Positions 16,070 through 24,922 of a DNA stretch of 64,000 nt are shown here, in pieces. Below the pieces are notes generated by a model. The model saw nothing but the letters and a program-made list of their open reading frames with translations. It was not told where the DNA came from and made no database searches. The DNA is from DASUPK01 sp963782345. Lineage in GTDB: Bacteria > Actinomycetota > Thermoleophilia > Solirubrobacterales > 70-9. Location of the stretch: assembly GCA_963782345.1 (NCBI GenBank), contig CAWAJF010000007.1:473761-537760 (forward strand), given 5' to 3'. Both the position numbers and the translations under genes were made by a program. How positions within the stretch are numbered: the stretch's first letter is position 1; every line of letters begins with the position of its first letter.

Positions 16070-16506
16070 CAGCGGATGCCGGAACCGGCCGCCTGAACTT
16101 CCCTCTCGAGCATCTCGATCGCAACGCGCGTCGGGCAGATCGTGTTGACGCCCTGCTTCTCATACCACTCCGCCCGGAGCGGATCGAGGATCCGCGCGAT
16201 CACGGTCGGGACGTTGAACTGCCGTTTCGCGATCTGAGCGATGACGATGTTCGTGTTGTCCCCATCCGTCGAGGCGATGAAGGCATCCGCCCTCTCGATG
16301 CCGGCGGTGGTCAGTGCCTCCTCCTCGAGGGCGGTGCCGACGGTGAACAACCCGCCGCTGTCCTCCCAGGAGCGGTCGAGATTGACCTCGAGCCGCGCGT
16401 GCGCCTCGGGGTCCTCATCGAGGCACGACACCTCGTGCCCTTCGCGGAGCATGCTCCGCGCGACAGTAGACCCAACCCTCCCGCAGCCGACGATCAGAAC
16501 GAACAT
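16069..16506 (-). CDS. TrkA_N-only (RCK_N) protein
   Basis: The 145-aa product has a single Rossmann RCK_N domain (FVLIVGCGRVGSTVARSMLREG) with the ADAFIASTDGDNTNI loop and ends right after the domain. The C-terminal TrkA_C half expected in CeoC-type partners is absent. It is translationally coupled to the full-length TrkA protein and could form mixed octameric rings with it. TAAGAT lies 9 bases upstream of the ATG as a candidate -10. An odd palindrome CGAAC-N5-GTTCG overlaps the start. Confidence 0.85.
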   Translation of the reverse strand: MFVLIVGCGRVGSTVARSMLREGHEVSCLDEDPEAHARLEVNLDRSWEDSGGLFTVGTALEEEALTTAGIERADAFIASTDGDNTNIVIAQIAKRQFNVPTVIARILDPLRAEWYEKQGVNTICPTRVAIEMLEREVQAAGSGIR

Positions 16507-16735
16507 TCCGTTCGGATCTTAGTCGTGTGCGGATCTCCGCCCACGCCTCGGTCGCCAAATGAACCGGGTTGCTCCTCGCCTCGCCCGGAGCACCCTCGGG
16601 TCATCCGGGGCAACTACTGAGGAGGGCGGGTAGTTCTGCCCCTTGTAGGCCCCGGGAGTCGGGTCGACACTTCATTCGGGCCCAAGTGCGGTGATTTGCC
16701 CGCGGCCCGCACAGGGGGAGGTGCCGACACAGCGA
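16507..16735. other. Intergenic region with a dispersed palindromic repeat
   Basis: This 229-bp gap separates divergent trkA-like and FIST genes. It carries one copy of the palindromic repeat also found inside uvrA (16561-16608). The only other recognisable element is the purine-rich stretch before the FIST start, GGGGGAG at 16714-16720. Confidence 0.6.
16561..16608. repeat. Dispersed palindromic repeat, intergenic copy
   Basis: The element reads GAACCGGGTTGCTCC, an 11-base loop, then GGAGCACCCTCGGGT and CATCCGG. The arms GGTTGCTCC and GGAGCACC are nearly complementary. A closely matching copy (GAACGGGTTGCTCC, GGAGCACCCTCGAGT, AACCGG) lies at 41241-41279 inside uvrA, with the difference mainly in loop length. 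Confidence 0.75.
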
Positions 16736-17935
16736 ATGAACTCGAATCACAGCCACAACGGGAGCGCTCCCCACAACTGGGTCGGTGTGGGCCGGTCGAG
16801 CTCTCCCGACGCCGCGGAGGCCGGCGACGAGGCCGCCCAGAGCGCGATCGCCGGTCGAGATCCAAAGCTGCTGATCGTCTTCTGCTCTCACTCCTACGAT
16901 TTGCAGAAGCTGCTCGACGCGATCAACGCGCGGTCCCATGACGTGCCGCTGATCGGCTGCTCGACGGCGGGTGAGATTGCGGCGAGCGGAGTTCGCGACT
17001 CGAGCGTCGTCATCACCGCCATCGGCGGGGAGGGCTTCTCGGTGCGCACCACCGCCGCGATCGACGCCTCGGAGGACCTGCGACTGAGTGGCTCCGAGGC
17101 GGCCGCGGCCCTGACGGAGCTCGATGATCGCCCGAATCGGGTCCTCATGCTGCTCACCGACGGCCTGGCGGGCGACCAGCAGGAGATCGTCCGGGGCGCC
17201 TATTCGGTGGCCGGAGCGGGCGTCCCCCTGGTCGGCGGATGCGCCGGCGACGATCTCAAGATGCAGAGCACCTACCAGCTTCACGGCCATCAGGTTCTCG
17301 AGGACGCGGTGGTCAGCGCCGCGATCGGCTCCGACGAGCCGATCGGCATCGGCGTCCGCCACGGATGGCGCCGGGTGGGCGAGCCGATGCTCATCACCGA
17401 CAGCTCCGAGAACGTGGTCAGGACCATCGACGACCGGCCCGCCCTCGACGTCTACCTCGAGCGCCTCAACGCCCCCGCCGAGGTCCGTTCCGAATCGGCG
17501 GCGTTCATCAACTTCGCCCAGACCCACCCGCTCGGCCTCGACCGGCAGGGCGGCGAGGATCACGTCCGCTTCGTCGGCGACGCCGACTTCGAGAAGCGCA
17601 CCCTCGCGTGCATCGCCCGCGTCCCGCAGGGCGGGCTCGCCTGGTTGATGGAGGGAAGCGACGATTCGGTGCTCGCGGCCACCGACGAGGCCTGCTCCGA
17701 TGCCATCGCCGGGCTCGACGGCCACCGCCCGGCCGGCATGCTGGCCTTCGACTGCATCGCCCGCCGCGGCGTGCTCGGAGACGAGGGCGTCGCGGCCGAG
17801 GTCGACCGGGTCGCGCAGCACTCCGAGGGGGCACCGGTCGCCGGCTTCTACACCTACGGCGAAATCGCCCGCACGCAGGGTGTCACCGGGTTCCACAACC
17901 AGACCCTCGTGGTCATGGCCCTCTCCGGATCATGA
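16736..17935 (+). CDS. FIST-domain signal-sensing protein
   Basis: From ATG 16736 the product has 399 aa (GTG 16721 and 16691 are in-frame alternatives). It shows FIST_N (PKLLIVFCSHSYDLQKLLDA, then LIGCSTAGEIAASGV) and FIST_C (about residues 200-385, ending GFYTYGEIARTQGVTGFHNQ). There is no membrane span. FIST proteins are sensory modules thought to bind small ligands such as amino acids. The stop overlaps the ATG of a GAF-GAF-GGDEF-EAL gene (ATGA), so it probably feeds c-di-GMP signalling; that functional link is inference. Confidence 0.9.
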   Translation: MNSNHSHNGSAPHNWVGVGRSSSPDAAEAGDEAAQSAIAGRDPKLLIVFCSHSYDLQKLLDAINARSHDVPLIGCSTAGEIAASGVRDSSVVITAIGGEGFSVRTTAAIDASEDLRLSGSEAAAALTELDDRPNRVLMLLTDGLAGDQQEIVRGAYSVAGAGVPLVGGCAGDDLKMQSTYQLHGHQVLEDAVVSAAIGSDEPIGIGVRHGWRRVGEPMLITDSSENVVRTIDDRPALDVYLERLNAPAEVRSESAAFINFAQTHPLGLDRQGGEDHVRFVGDADFEKRTLACIARVPQGGLAWLMEGSDDSVLAATDEACSDAIAGLDGHRPAGMLAFDCIARRGVLGDEGVAAEVDRVAQHSEGAPVAGFYTYGEIARTQGVTGFHNQTLVVMALSGS

Positions 17936-20220
17936 GCGCCGCCGCGGGCAACTGGTCGACCCAGCAGCTCGCCGAGTTCCTGGCCGGGATCTCCAGCTGC
18001 GACAGCGAGGCCGAGGCGACGCAGCACGCGGTCGAACGCGCGGCTGAGGCCCTCGAGGCCGAGGTCTGCATCTACATCCGCGATCGCGAGGTGGTCGATT
18101 CGATCGGCTTCCCGCCGGGCGCCGTCACCGCGGATCCCGTGACCGCCGTCGTCGAAGGCGACGCGGACTCGATCGACGTTCCCGGCCTGGGAGCCTGCCC
18201 GGCGATGGTCGTGCCGGTCGTCGGCGCCCTCGGCGGCCACCTCGTACTCGCGCGGACGAGCAACGACTTCAACCCCGCCGAAAGGAGCCTCGTGCGCGCC
18301 ATGGGCCGTGCCCTCAGCCTCAGCGTCGGCGTCCTGCGAACCCTGGACGCCGAGCGCGAGCGTCGCGAACTGCTCACGCGACTCTCCCTGATCCAGCGCT
18401 CGATCTCGCACCATGCGCCGCTGCAGGAGGTGCTCAACGCGATCAGCGAGGGGGCCGGCGAGCTGCTCGGCGAGCCCATGGCGGGCGTCGCGCTGATCGA
18501 CCGCCAGGGCACCGGTCAGCTCCAGACACAATCGGCTGTAGGACTCGATCAAACCTCCCTCGAACGCGTGCGCGCCCACGCCGCCGAGGCCGGAGCGGCG
18601 GAGCGCGCCATCGAGGAGGGCTCGCTCGTCGTGATCGAGGACTACCAGAACGCCGAGGGTGCCCATCCGCAGTTCGTCGAGATGAGCGCACACGCTGTGA
18701 TCGCAGCACCGGTACGGGAGGCCGGAGAGGTGGTGGGCGCGCTCGCGGTCGCGTCGACCCGCCCCGGCAGGGTCTTCACGGATGCCGAGCGGGAGGCCCT
18801 GACCGCCTTCGCCGATCACGCCAGCCTGGCGCTCACCGACGCCCGCCTCACCGACCAGGTGGACCGCGCCCTGCACGACCCGCTGACCGGGCTGCCCAAC
18901 CGCCTGTTCCTGAGCGACCGGCTCGCGGAGCGCCTCGATGCGGGAGCGTCGCCCGCGCTGATCTCTCTCGATCTCGACAGGTTTCGCGCCATCAACGACC
19001 GGGCCGGCCACCGAGCGGGCGATCACCTCCTCGTCGAGCTCGGTCGCCGCCTGCGCGACGAAGCCGGCGACGACGCACTCGTCGTCCGGATCGAGGGCGA
19101 CGCCTTCGCGCTGCTCTGCGAGAGTGACGACGCACCGGCCCTGGCGAAACGAATCCTCGCCGTGGTGCCCACCCCCGTCGAGTTCGACGGCAGGAAGCTG
19201 CGGACGACCGCCAGCGTCGGCGTGGTTCGCACGGGAGATGACCCGGAGCAGATGCTGAGAGATGTGGATCTGGCCATGCACCGGGCGAAGAGCGAGGGCC
19301 GGTCACGGGTCGTCAGCTTCGAGCCGGCCATGCACACCGAGCTCGTCAAGCGGCTCGAGCTCCAGGACGACCTGGCACGGGCCCTCGAGGAGGGCGAGAT
19401 CGTCGCCCACTTCCAGCCCAAGGTCGACCTGCGCACCGCCCGCGTGATCGGCGTCGAGGCACTGGTTCGCTGGAACCATCCGGGGCGCGGACTGATCTCG
19501 CCTGCGGAGTTCCTCCCCCTCGCCGAGGCCAGTGGCCAGATGCGCGCGCTGACCGAACGCGTGATCCAGTTCTCGACCCGCGCGGCCGGCGACTGGTGGC
19601 ACTCCGGGCTCGGGCTCCAGCTATCCATCAACCTCGCGCCGAGCACCTTCTCGGAAGCCGATTGGAAGCTCGACACGTTCGTTGCCAAAGCTCTGGCCCG
19701 CACCGGCCTGCCCGGCAAGGCCCTCCAGTTCGAGGTCACCGAGGACGCCCTGATGACCGAGCCCGACGTGGCGGCGGAGATTCTCAAGCGACTCAGCAAG
19801 GTTGGCGCAAACATCTCGATCGACGACTTCGGCACGGGCCATTCTTCCCTCGGGCGCTTGAAGAGCCTGCCGATCGACGAGCTCAAGATCGACCGCTCAT
19901 TCGTTCAGGACCTCGGCAACGAGGAGGACAAGACGATCGTCCGCTCGACCATCCACCTTGCTCACCAGATGGGCCTTCAGGTCGTCGCGGAGGGCGTCGA
20001 GACGGACGAGGCCTGGCGTCAGCTCCGCAGCATGGGTGCCGAGCGCGCGCAGGGGTTCCTGATCTCGAAGCCGCTGCCGGCGCGTGAGGTCCCCGCCTGG
20101 CTCGCTGCGTGGAGCCACAAGGCACGCGAGCTCAGCTCGACCAAGCGCGTCCAGCGCCGCAGCAAGGCCGCCGCGAGGCGCAAGCAGGCCCCCGACGAAC
20201 CCGCCGAAGCCGCGGTCTAG
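17932..20220 (+). CDS. GAF-GAF-GGDEF-EAL protein, likely c-di-GMP phosphodiesterase with degenerate GGDEF
   Basis: From ATG 17932 the product has 762 aa. Two GAF-type sensor domains (about residues 10-140 and 155-305) precede a GGDEF domain (DPLTGLPNRLFL) whose active loop is RIEGDAF. It therefore lacks GGDEF catalysis and may only bind GTP. The EAL domain keeps the phosphodiesterase residues: GVEALVRWNHP, FEVTED, IDDFGTGHSSL, ELKIDRSFV and VVAEGVETDE. It should cleave c-di-GMP to pGpG in the cytoplasm. The C-terminus is a basic Lys/Arg/Ala tail. It is co-translated with the FIST gene and may oppose the cyclase at 5.2 kb. Confidence 0.93.
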   Translation: MSAAAGNWSTQQLAEFLAGISSCDSEAEATQHAVERAAEALEAEVCIYIRDREVVDSIGFPPGAVTADPVTAVVEGDADSIDVPGLGACPAMVVPVVGALGGHLVLARTSNDFNPAERSLVRAMGRALSLSVGVLRTLDAERERRELLTRLSLIQRSISHHAPLQEVLNAISEGAGELLGEPMAGVALIDRQGTGQLQTQSAVGLDQTSLERVRAHAAEAGAAERAIEEGSLVVIEDYQNAEGAHPQFVEMSAHAVIAAPVREAGEVVGALAVASTRPGRVFTDAEREALTAFADHASLALTDARLTDQVDRALHDPLTGLPNRLFLSDRLAERLDAGASPALISLDLDRFRAINDRAGHRAGDHLLVELGRRLRDEAGDDALVVRIEGDAFALLCESDDAPALAKRILAVVPTPVEFDGRKLRTTASVGVVRTGDDPEQMLRDVDLAMHRAKSEGRSRVVSFEPAMHTELVKRLELQDDLARALEEGEIVAHFQPKVDLRTARVIGVEALVRWNHPGRGLISPAEFLPLAEASGQMRALTERVIQFSTRAAGDWWHSGLGLQLSINLAPSTFSEADWKLDTFVAKALARTGLPGKALQFEVTEDALMTEPDVAAEILKRLSKVGANISIDDFGTGHSSLGRLKSLPIDELKIDRSFVQDLGNEEDKTIVRSTIHLAHQMGLQVVAEGVETDEAWRQLRSMGAERAQGFLISKPLPAREVPAWLAAWSHKARELSSTKRVQRRSKAAARRKQAPDEPAEAAV

Positions 20221-20233
20221 CCCCTCCTCTCCC

Positions 20234-20434
20234 TCATCCCCGCATGGAGAGGTACAACCGTCCGGAGCCGAGGGCGATGAACAGCAATCCGAACAGGGAA
20301 CCGACCGCGAGCGGCCCGTCGCCCCGGGCGAGAGTGAGCAGCAACATCAGTAGCCCGAACCCGATGATCGTCACGGAGAAGGTCCGGACCGCGAGCTGGT
20401 AGCCCTGATCGGGCGGCGGGGGTTTCTTGGTCAC
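20234..20434 (-). CDS. Small membrane protein (two TM), unknown
   Basis: The 66-aa product starts at GTG 20434 with a short Lys/Pro-rich cytoplasmic end. Two hydrophobic spans (about residues 17-37 and 43-60) are joined by an ARGDGPL loop, and the tail is short and basic. It lies downstream of hppA on the same strand, 46 bp from its stop, and converges on the EAL gene with 13 bp between stops. No function is known; it could be a small accessory of the pyrophosphatase, by position only. Confidence 0.6.
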   Translation of the reverse strand: MTKKPPPPDQGYQLAVRTFSVTIIGFGLLMLLLTLARGDGPLAVGSLFGLLFIALGSGRLYLSMRG

Positions 20435-20480
20435 GACTTCGCCTCCAAGCGGCGGCGACGAAACCGCCGATGGATCCAGG

Positions 20481-22556
20481 CTACAAAGCGATGATCGGGA
20501 TGATCAGGATGGCGACGATGTTCGCGACCTTGATCATCGGGTTGATCGCCGGGCCGGCGGTGTCCTTGTAGGGGTCGCCGACGGTGTCACCGGTGATCGC
20601 GGCCGCGTGGGCGTCGGAGCCCTTGCCGCCGTACTCCCCGTCCTCGATCAGCTTCTTGGCGTTGTCCCACGCGCCGCCTCCGGCGGTCATGGAGATCGCG
20701 GAGAAGATGCCGACCACGATCACGCCCATCAGCAGCCCGCCGAGCGCCTGGTAGGAGATCAGCCCGACGATCAGCGGGACGAGGATCGGGATCAGCGATG
20801 GCAGGATCATCTCCTTCTGCGCGGCGGCCGTGACCAGGCTCACCGCGTGCCCGTACTCGGGCTTGTCCTCCCCTCTCATGATCCCCGGCTTCTCGCGGAA
20901 CTGGCGCCGGACCTCCTCCACCACCTGGCCGCCGGCGCGGCCGACGGCCTCGATCGCCAGCGAGGAGAAGAGATAGACCATGATCCCGCCGATCAGCAGC
21001 CCGATCAGCACGGGCGGATTGGAGATCTGGAAGCTGAGCGCCTGATTGCCCGCCTCGGATTGCAGCTCGTGCGTGAACGCGTTGAAGAGCACCAGCGCGG
21101 CGAGCGCGGCCGAGCCGATCGCGTACCCCTTGGTGACGGCCTTGGTGGTGTTGCCCACCGCGTCCAGCGGATCGGTGATGTCGCGAACGTCCTGGGGCAG
21201 GTCCGCCATCTCGGCGATCCCGCCGGCGTTGTCCGTGATCGGGCCGAAGGCGTCCAGCGCCACGATCAGTCCGGTGAGGGACAGCTGCGCCATCACGGCG
21301 ACGCCGATGCCGTAGATCCCACCGCTTCCGCCTCCCGCGAGCTTCCAGGAGCCGAGGATCGCGAGGGCGATCACCAGGACCGGAAGCGCGGTCGACTGCA
21401 GGCCCTGCGCGAGGCCTTGGATGATGTTGGTCGCGTGCCCCGTCTGCGAGGCCCGCGAGATCGTGCGGACGGGCCGGAAGCGCGTCGACGTGTAGTAGTC
21501 GGTCAGGACGAAGAGCAGCGCGGTGACGCCGACGCCGATCAGGCCGCAGAGCCACAGGTCGGTGGCGGTCGTGTTGCCGAGCGAACCGCCGCCCAGGGGA
21601 TCGTCCATCAGCCACTTGGTGATCGGATAGAACGCGGCCGCCGAGAGCACCGCCGATACCGCCAGCCCGCGATAGAGCGCGGCCTCGACGTTCCCCGTGG
21701 TCGTGCGCACCGACAGGGCGCCGATGATCGAGGCAATGATCGCCACGGCGCCGATCGCCAGCGGGTAGATCGCGACCTCGCGGGTGAAGCCGGTGAAGGT
21801 GATCACGCCGAGCAGCATCACCGCGACGGCGGTGACGGCGTAGGTCTCGAAGAGGTCCGCGGCCATCCCGGCGCAGTCGCCGACGTTGTCGCCGACGTTG
21901 TCGGCGATCACGGCCGGGTTGCGCGGATCGTCCTCCGGGATCCCCGCCTCGATCTTGCCGACCAGGTCCGCTCCGACGTCGGCGGCCTTGGTGAAGATGC
22001 CTCCTCCAAGTCGCGCGAAGACCGAGATCAGCGACCCGCCGAAGCCGAGGCCGACGAGCGCGTCTACCGCGTCCTTATCGGAGAGGTTGGTGAAGATCAG
22101 CAGGGCGCCGAAGTAGCCGGCGACGCCGAGGAGGGCCAGACCGACGACGAGCAGACCGGTCACCGAACCGCCCTTGAAGGCGATGTCGAGCGCCGGCGGG
22201 ATGCCGCCGCGCGCCGCCTCCGCGACCCTCGAGTTGGCGCGAACCGAGAGGTTCATGCCGATGAACCCAGCGGAACCGGAGAGGACGCCACCGAGCACGA
22301 ACCCGATCGCCGTTTCCACGTTCTGAAGAGGGATCAGCAGGATTGCGACGATCACGCCGACGCCGGCGATGATCGTGTACTGGCGCTTCAGGTAGGCGCT
22401 GGCGCCCTCCTGGACAGCGCCGGAGATCTCCTGCATGCGGTCGTTTCCGGGCGACTTGGCGAGCAGCCGCTGGGTGACCAGCAGTCCGTACACAACCGCC
22501 GCGGCCGCGCAACCGAGCGCGACGACGACTCCGTAATCGGTCCAAAACTTAGTCAA
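20481..22556 (-). CDS. hppA: Membrane-bound proton-translocating pyrophosphatase (K+-independent type)
   Basis: The 691-aa product starts at TTG 22556 with AGGAG ahead of it. It has about 16 membrane spans and the M-PPase signatures: DVGADLVGKIEAGIPEDDPR and NPAVIADNVGDNVGDCAGMA in the catalytic loop, and GDTVGDPYKDTAGPAINP near the end. The K+-sensitivity position reads GNTTKAVTKG, with Lys (near residue 470) and Thr as in K+-independent H+ pumps, rather than the GNTTAA of K+-dependent ones. It couples hydrolysis of pyrophosphate to proton export. Two 28-bp direct repeats lie upstream. Confidence 0.97.
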   Translation of the reverse strand: MTKFWTDYGVVVALGCAAAAVVYGLLVTQRLLAKSPGNDRMQEISGAVQEGASAYLKRQYTIIAGVGVIVAILLIPLQNVETAIGFVLGGVLSGSAGFIGMNLSVRANSRVAEAARGGIPPALDIAFKGGSVTGLLVVGLALLGVAGYFGALLIFTNLSDKDAVDALVGLGFGGSLISVFARLGGGIFTKAADVGADLVGKIEAGIPEDDPRNPAVIADNVGDNVGDCAGMAADLFETYAVTAVAVMLLGVITFTGFTREVAIYPLAIGAVAIIASIIGALSVRTTTGNVEAALYRGLAVSAVLSAAAFYPITKWLMDDPLGGGSLGNTTATDLWLCGLIGVGVTALLFVLTDYYTSTRFRPVRTISRASQTGHATNIIQGLAQGLQSTALPVLVIALAILGSWKLAGGGSGGIYGIGVAVMAQLSLTGLIVALDAFGPITDNAGGIAEMADLPQDVRDITDPLDAVGNTTKAVTKGYAIGSAALAALVLFNAFTHELQSEAGNQALSFQISNPPVLIGLLIGGIMVYLFSSLAIEAVGRAGGQVVEEVRRQFREKPGIMRGEDKPEYGHAVSLVTAAAQKEMILPSLIPILVPLIVGLISYQALGGLLMGVIVVGIFSAISMTAGGGAWDNAKKLIEDGEYGGKGSDAHAAAITGDTVGDPYKDTAGPAINPMIKVANIVAILIIPIIAL

Positions 22557-22606
22557 GGAAGGCTCCTGCGTTGGGTTCGTAAAAAGCGGCGCGGCAGTCT
22601 ACTTGT

Positions 22607-22673
22607 TACGCCGGGTGCTCCGCTTCGCGTCCGCCCCCGTCTACCTACGCCGGGTGCTCCGCTTCGCGTCCGC
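22607..22673. repeat. Two 28-bp perfect direct repeats, 39-bp period
   Basis: The 28-base unit begins TACGCCGGGTGCTCCGCTTC and occurs at 22607-22634 and 22646-22673 with no mismatch, separated by 11 bases. They sit between hppA and the stop of the DUF1844 gene. A 15-base core, CTCCGCTTCGCGTCC, recurs inside uvrA at 41015-41029. The unit also shares GGGTGCTCCGC with the palindromic repeat in uvrA. Confidence 0.8.
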
Positions 22674-22674
22674 G

Positions 22675-23058
22675 CTATTGGCCCGGGGTCCAGAGGCCGG
22701 AGTCGCCCTTCGGGCGCTGCGGAGGCGATTCGCCGCCGCCCGGCTCCTCGCCGCCCTCGCCGCCGCCCTCCCCGGCGTGCTTCGCGTAGAGGACCTGGAG
22801 CTCGGAGATCGCCTGGCGGAGCTGGGACTGAGCCTCCGGCTTCACCAGCTCCACAAGGGCGCGGCCCGCATCGATCCCCAACTTGGCCTGGTCGAGGTCG
22901 CGCTCGTCGTCCTTGGCGATCCGTCTGGCGGACAGGTTGAGGATGCTGACGACGCTCTGCAGCACGACGTCCTCGACCCGCACGTTCCGGATCTCCTCCT
23001 CGAGCTGAGCGCGCATCTCCTCCTCGCTCGGCTGCTGCTCTTGTCTTTCACCTTCCAC
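22675..23058 (-). CDS. DUF1844-like protein
   Basis: The 127-aa product has an acidic Gln/Glu-rich N-terminus, then a helical core (DVVLQSVVSILNLSARRIAK, later ALVELVKPEAQSQLRQAISE) resembling DUF1844, and a Gly/Glu/Pro-rich tail. The function of the family is unknown. Its start overlaps the end of ybdK by 11 bp, so the two are co-translated. The stop codon borders the direct repeats, and the last residues may derive from the edge of that element. Confidence 0.72.
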   Translation of the reverse strand: MEGERQEQQPSEEEMRAQLEEEIRNVRVEDVVLQSVVSILNLSARRIAKDDERDLDQAKLGIDAGRALVELVKPEAQSQLRQAISELQVLYAKHAGEGGGEGGEEPGGGESPPQRPKGDSGLWTPGQ

Positions 23059-24229
23059 TGACAGCTCCCTCCGGTGCGTAGGTTTTCCTGGTCTCCTCCA
23101 CTGAGCGCCGGTAGATCTCCTCGATCGGCGCCCCCTCGGCGAATCGTGCGTAGGCCCGCTGCGCGCCGTTCCGCTCCGGCAGATCCGCCTCGATACCGAG
23201 AGTCTGCCGCGCAGGCTCGGTCCACTCGAGCATCCCCTCGAGCACCGCCCGGGTCGGAACGACGCGGCGCTCGCGGAAGTCGATCATCTCGCCGTCCATG
23301 CCGAAGCGAATCGCTCGCCAGAGGTTCTCCTCGATCTCACGCTGGCGGAGAGGCTCCGGCGAGTTCCCCTCGTCCAGATCGATCGCGGCCTGCGCGACGC
23401 ATGCAGCGGTCAGGGCCGCGAGGTTGAGCGATTCGTCCCCGCTCGTCTGCGCATCGCAGATCCGGACCTCGACGGTGCCGAACGAGTGGTGCGGGCGGAC
23501 GCTCCACCAGAGCTGGGTCGCCTCGACGATCGACTCGGTCTCGTCCAGCAGCTGCACGAAGTCCGCGTAGGTCGCCCAGTCGCCGAAGGGCTCGTGGACC
23601 CCGCACCGCGGGAACGTCCTCGTGAAGATCTCGGTGCGCACGGAGTGCAGGCCGGTGTCCCGGTGATCGAGGAAGGGCGAATTCGCGGACAGGGCGAGCA
23701 GCGGCGGGAGCAACTCGCGCATCCGGTCGGAGACGGCAACGGCGCGATCGGGGCCCCTGACCCCGACGTGGACGTGGAGGCTCCAGGTGTTGTTTCGCTG
23801 GGCGACCCAGCGCAGGCCCCCCTCCAGCCGGCGATAGTGCTCGGTCTGGATGATGTGCTGGTCCAGGTAGTTGGCCCACGGGTGCGTCCCCATCGCGGCC
23901 AGAGCGAGCCCCATTTCGTCCGCGATGCCGAAGAGCCGCTCGCGCCTTGCGCGCTGGCGTTCTACGGCATCCGCGAACGTCTCACCGCGTCCCGAGCGAA
24001 TCTCGATCTCGGTGTCGATCAGCTCACCCTTGACGGCGGGCGCGAGCAGCTTGTCCTGCAGGCACATCGCCTGCATCTCCTCGAAGCGGTGCTCCAGATC
24101 GAGCACGGCAGGATCGAGGATCGCGAACTCCTCCTCGATGCCGATCGTGAAGTCGGCGGCGGCCTCGAAGGTCTCGCGGACCGCGCCGAGGTCCAGCCCG
24201 TCGTGATTCGGCTCAGGATCGGTTGTCAC
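23048..24229 (-). CDS. ybdK: YbdK-type carboxylate-amine ligase (glutamate-cysteine ligase 2 family)
   Basis: The 393-aa product begins with the family motif FTIGIEEEFAILDP and continues VKGELIDTEIEIRSG, which form the ATP/Mg and glutamate-binding sheet. The segment NNTWSLHVHVGVRGPDRA follows, then VEVRICDAQTSGDESL. YbdK enzymes show weak gamma-glutamylcysteine ligase activity; in actinobacteria the true substrate is uncertain. The start is GTG 24229. It lies between rex and DUF1844 on the same strand, probably in one transcript. Confidence 0.88.
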   Translation of the reverse strand: MTTDPEPNHDGLDLGAVRETFEAAADFTIGIEEEFAILDPAVLDLEHRFEEMQAMCLQDKLLAPAVKGELIDTEIEIRSGRGETFADAVERQRARRERLFGIADEMGLALAAMGTHPWANYLDQHIIQTEHYRRLEGGLRWVAQRNNTWSLHVHVGVRGPDRAVAVSDRMRELLPPLLALSANSPFLDHRDTGLHSVRTEIFTRTFPRCGVHEPFGDWATYADFVQLLDETESIVEATQLWWSVRPHHSFGTVEVRICDAQTSGDESLNLAALTAACVAQAAIDLDEGNSPEPLRQREIEENLWRAIRFGMDGEMIDFRERRVVPTRAVLEGMLEWTEPARQTLGIEADLPERNGAQRAYARFAEGAPIEEIYRRSVEETRKTYAPEGAVSGR

Positions 24230-24247
24230 CGTCTCGCCGGTTCCGAC

Positions 24248-24922
24248 CTAGGCCAAATAGAAGTAGAGGGCGTAGAGCAGGTCCACCGCTGGACTCGACG
24301 TGTGAACCGTGACGTCCGGCGGCACCTGCAGCAGCCGCTCCGAGTAGTTGAAGATGATCTTGACCCCGGCCTTGACAAGCCGGTCGGCAACCTCCTGCGC
24401 CGCGTCGGGGGGCACGGCGAGGACTCCGACCACCACCTGCTCGCCCTCCACCACCGAGTCGATCTCGTCGAAGGAGCGCACCTCCAGGTCCCCGACGTGC
24501 CTGCCGATCACGGTCGGGTCCACATCGAACATCGCCACGATGCGGAACCCGTGGTCGGCGAAGATGTCCGAGCTCGCGATCGCCTGACCCAGGTGACCGG
24601 CGCCGAACAGCGCGATGTTGTGCTGGCCTGCGGTGCGGAGGATCTTCCTGATCTCCGCGACCAGCGAGTCGACGTTGTAGCCGACACCCCGCTTGCCGAA
24701 CTTGCCGAAACCGGAGAGGTCCCGGCGGATCTGCGTCGAGTTGATGTGGGTGTAGTCCGAGAGCTCCTGGGAGGAGATCGTGGCCTTCCCCATCTTTCGC
24801 GCCTGCGTCAGCACCTGGAGATAGCGGGAGAGCCTCGCGGCGACACCCAGAGAGAGGCGATCCCCGTCCGTGAGCTCCGAGGCCTGCTGCTCAGCGGTCT
24901 CGGCCGCCACGTCCTCGATCAT
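24248..24922 (-). CDS. rex: Redox-sensing transcriptional repressor Rex
   Basis: The 224-aa product is standard length. An N-terminal winged helix (RLSRYLQVLTQARKMGKATI, then SQELSDYTHINSTQIRRDLS and GFGKFGKRGVGY) is followed by a Rossmann domain (NIALFGAGHLGQAI, FDVDPTVIG). The C-terminal swap helix VDLLYALYFYLA completes the Rex dimer. It represses respiratory and fermentation genes until NADH binds. The ATG overlaps the glutaredoxin stop (ATGA), and a TACCTT box 6 bases upstream could also give a separate leaderless transcript. No Rex operator was seen here. Confidence 0.96.
   Translation of the reverse strand: MIEDVAAETAEQQASELTDGDRLSLGVAARLSRYLQVLTQARKMGKATISSQELSDYTHINSTQIRRDLSGFGKFGKRGVGYNVDSLVAEIRKILRTAGQHNIALFGAGHLGQAIASSDIFADHGFRIVAMFDVDPTVIGRHVGDLEVRSFDEIDSVVEGEQVVVGVLAVPPDAAQEVADRLVKAGVKIIFNYSERLLQVPPDVTVHTSSPAVDLLYALYFYLA

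Noticed and set aside
16500..16514. CGAAC-ATTCC-GTTCG palindrome at the TrkA_N start, considered as an SOS box
   Set aside because: The spacer is 5 bases rather than the 4 required by LexA.
20427..22940. Long plus-strand ORF of 837 codons opposite hppA
   Set aside because: It is Asp/Arg/Gly-rich, without domains, and complementary to the clear pyrophosphatase gene.
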